Shown one piece after another: positions 63,866 through 64,000 of a DNA stretch of 64,000 bases. This stretch comes from Pseudomonas brassicacearum. Its GTDB lineage: Bacteria > Pseudomonadota > Gammaproteobacteria > Pseudomonadales > Pseudomonadaceae. Where the stretch lies: the NCBI RefSeq assembly GCF_003732225.1, contig NZ_MOBJ01000003.1, positions 1 to 64,000 on the forward strand. The letters are read 5' to 3'. The first letter of the stretch is position 1. The number at the start of each line of letters is the position of its first letter. Made by a program: the position numbers and the translations under genes. The notes under the pieces are model-generated. The model saw nothing but the letters and a program-made list of their open reading frames with translations, had not been told where the DNA came from and ran no database searches.

Positions 63866-64000
63866 ATGAGCCAACCTAAAGTGTCCTTCTACAACCTGGC
63901 CTGGCGCTGGCATTTTTATGCCGGGCTGTTTGTTGCGCCGTTCATGGTGATGCTGGCCTTGACCGGCATCGTTTACCTGTTCAAACCGCAACTCGATCCG
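63866..64000 (+). CDS. PepSY-associated membrane protein, 5' end only
   Basis: The first 45 codons are seen before the window ends. They read SQPKVSFYNLAWRWHFYAGL, then FVAPFMVMLALTGIVYLFKP, the first helix of PepSY-TM proteins. These are often iron- or copper-regulated and placed beside TonB receptors. ATG 63866 follows GGAGCGCTCC. The cargo or reductase role cannot be judged from this fragment. Confidence 0.78.
   Translation, partial: MSQPKVSFYNLAWRWHFYAGLFVAPFMVMLALTGIVYLFKPQLDP

Noticed and set aside
1..64000. tRNA, rRNA, CRISPR array, integrase or complete insertion sequence
   Set aside because: None was found by eye. There is no cloverleaf-like or rRNA-like stretch, no regularly spaced repeat array and no transposase or integrase reading frame.

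Overview
The window is chromosomal DNA from a Pseudomonas of the P. fluorescens group (inferred). The evidence is high-GC codon use, three families of Pseudomonas-style extragenic palindromes (GTGGGAGCGAGCTTGCTCGC, CGTAGCAGCTGTCGAGCC and GATCGCAGCCTTCGGCAGC types), and a core block whose gene order matches P. aeruginosa PA4843-PA4857 as recalled. Nothing was searched against a database. All family calls come from reading the protein sequences.

Layout. (1) 0-1.2 kb: a DUF6124-type gene broken by one extra base in a G7 run, then a decayed intergenic repeat. (2) 1.2-9.1 kb: a Tad/Flp pilus control module, pprB-fppA and tadE-like-pprA, with tadG and two DUF4136 lipoproteins. No tad secretion ATPase, secretin or flp pilin gene lies in the window. 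Four inverted repeats are packed just upstream of pprB. (3) 9.3-20 kb: cmoM, a MazG-like pyrophosphohydrolase, pbpC, a small membrane protein, a giant thioester alpha-2-macroglobulin lipoprotein and a MATE exporter. (4) 20-31 kb: two type VI secretion (T6SS) accessory loci flank a core segment (speA, yciH, Nudix, DUF2333). One is a short VgrG with a DUF4123 adaptor. The other is a PAAR-DUF2235 lipase effector followed by two probable immunity genes and a 32-nt remnant of a third copy. (5) 31-49.8 kb: the conserved block gcbA-ctpL-dsbD-aroQ-accB-accC-prmA-DUF3426-dusB-fis-purH-purD-retS-marC. (6) 49.9-51.5 kb: a low-GC operon of two related proteins of unknown function. (7) 51.7-59.2 kb: cobalamin ring-building genes cobJ-cobI-cobH-cobG on one strand and cobL-cbiD-cobK divergently. 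(8) 59.2-59.9 kb: a type II toxin-antitoxin pair. (9) 60-64 kb: a copper uptake cluster (two DUF2946 proteins, PCuAC chaperone, OprC-type TonB receptor), ending in a truncated PepSY membrane gene.

How parts work together. RetS, GcbA and PprA/PprB are regulators of the switch between motile and attached life, and RetS signalling also controls T6SS in Pseudomonas, so regulators and probable outputs sit in the same 64 kb. DsbD, the A2M/PBP1C pair and the copper proteins are envelope maintenance functions. The accC, prmA, dusB-fis, purH and purD genes are housekeeping. The least explained sequence is the paralogue pair at 49.9-51.5 kb, followed by the T6SS loci and the palindrome array at pprB.
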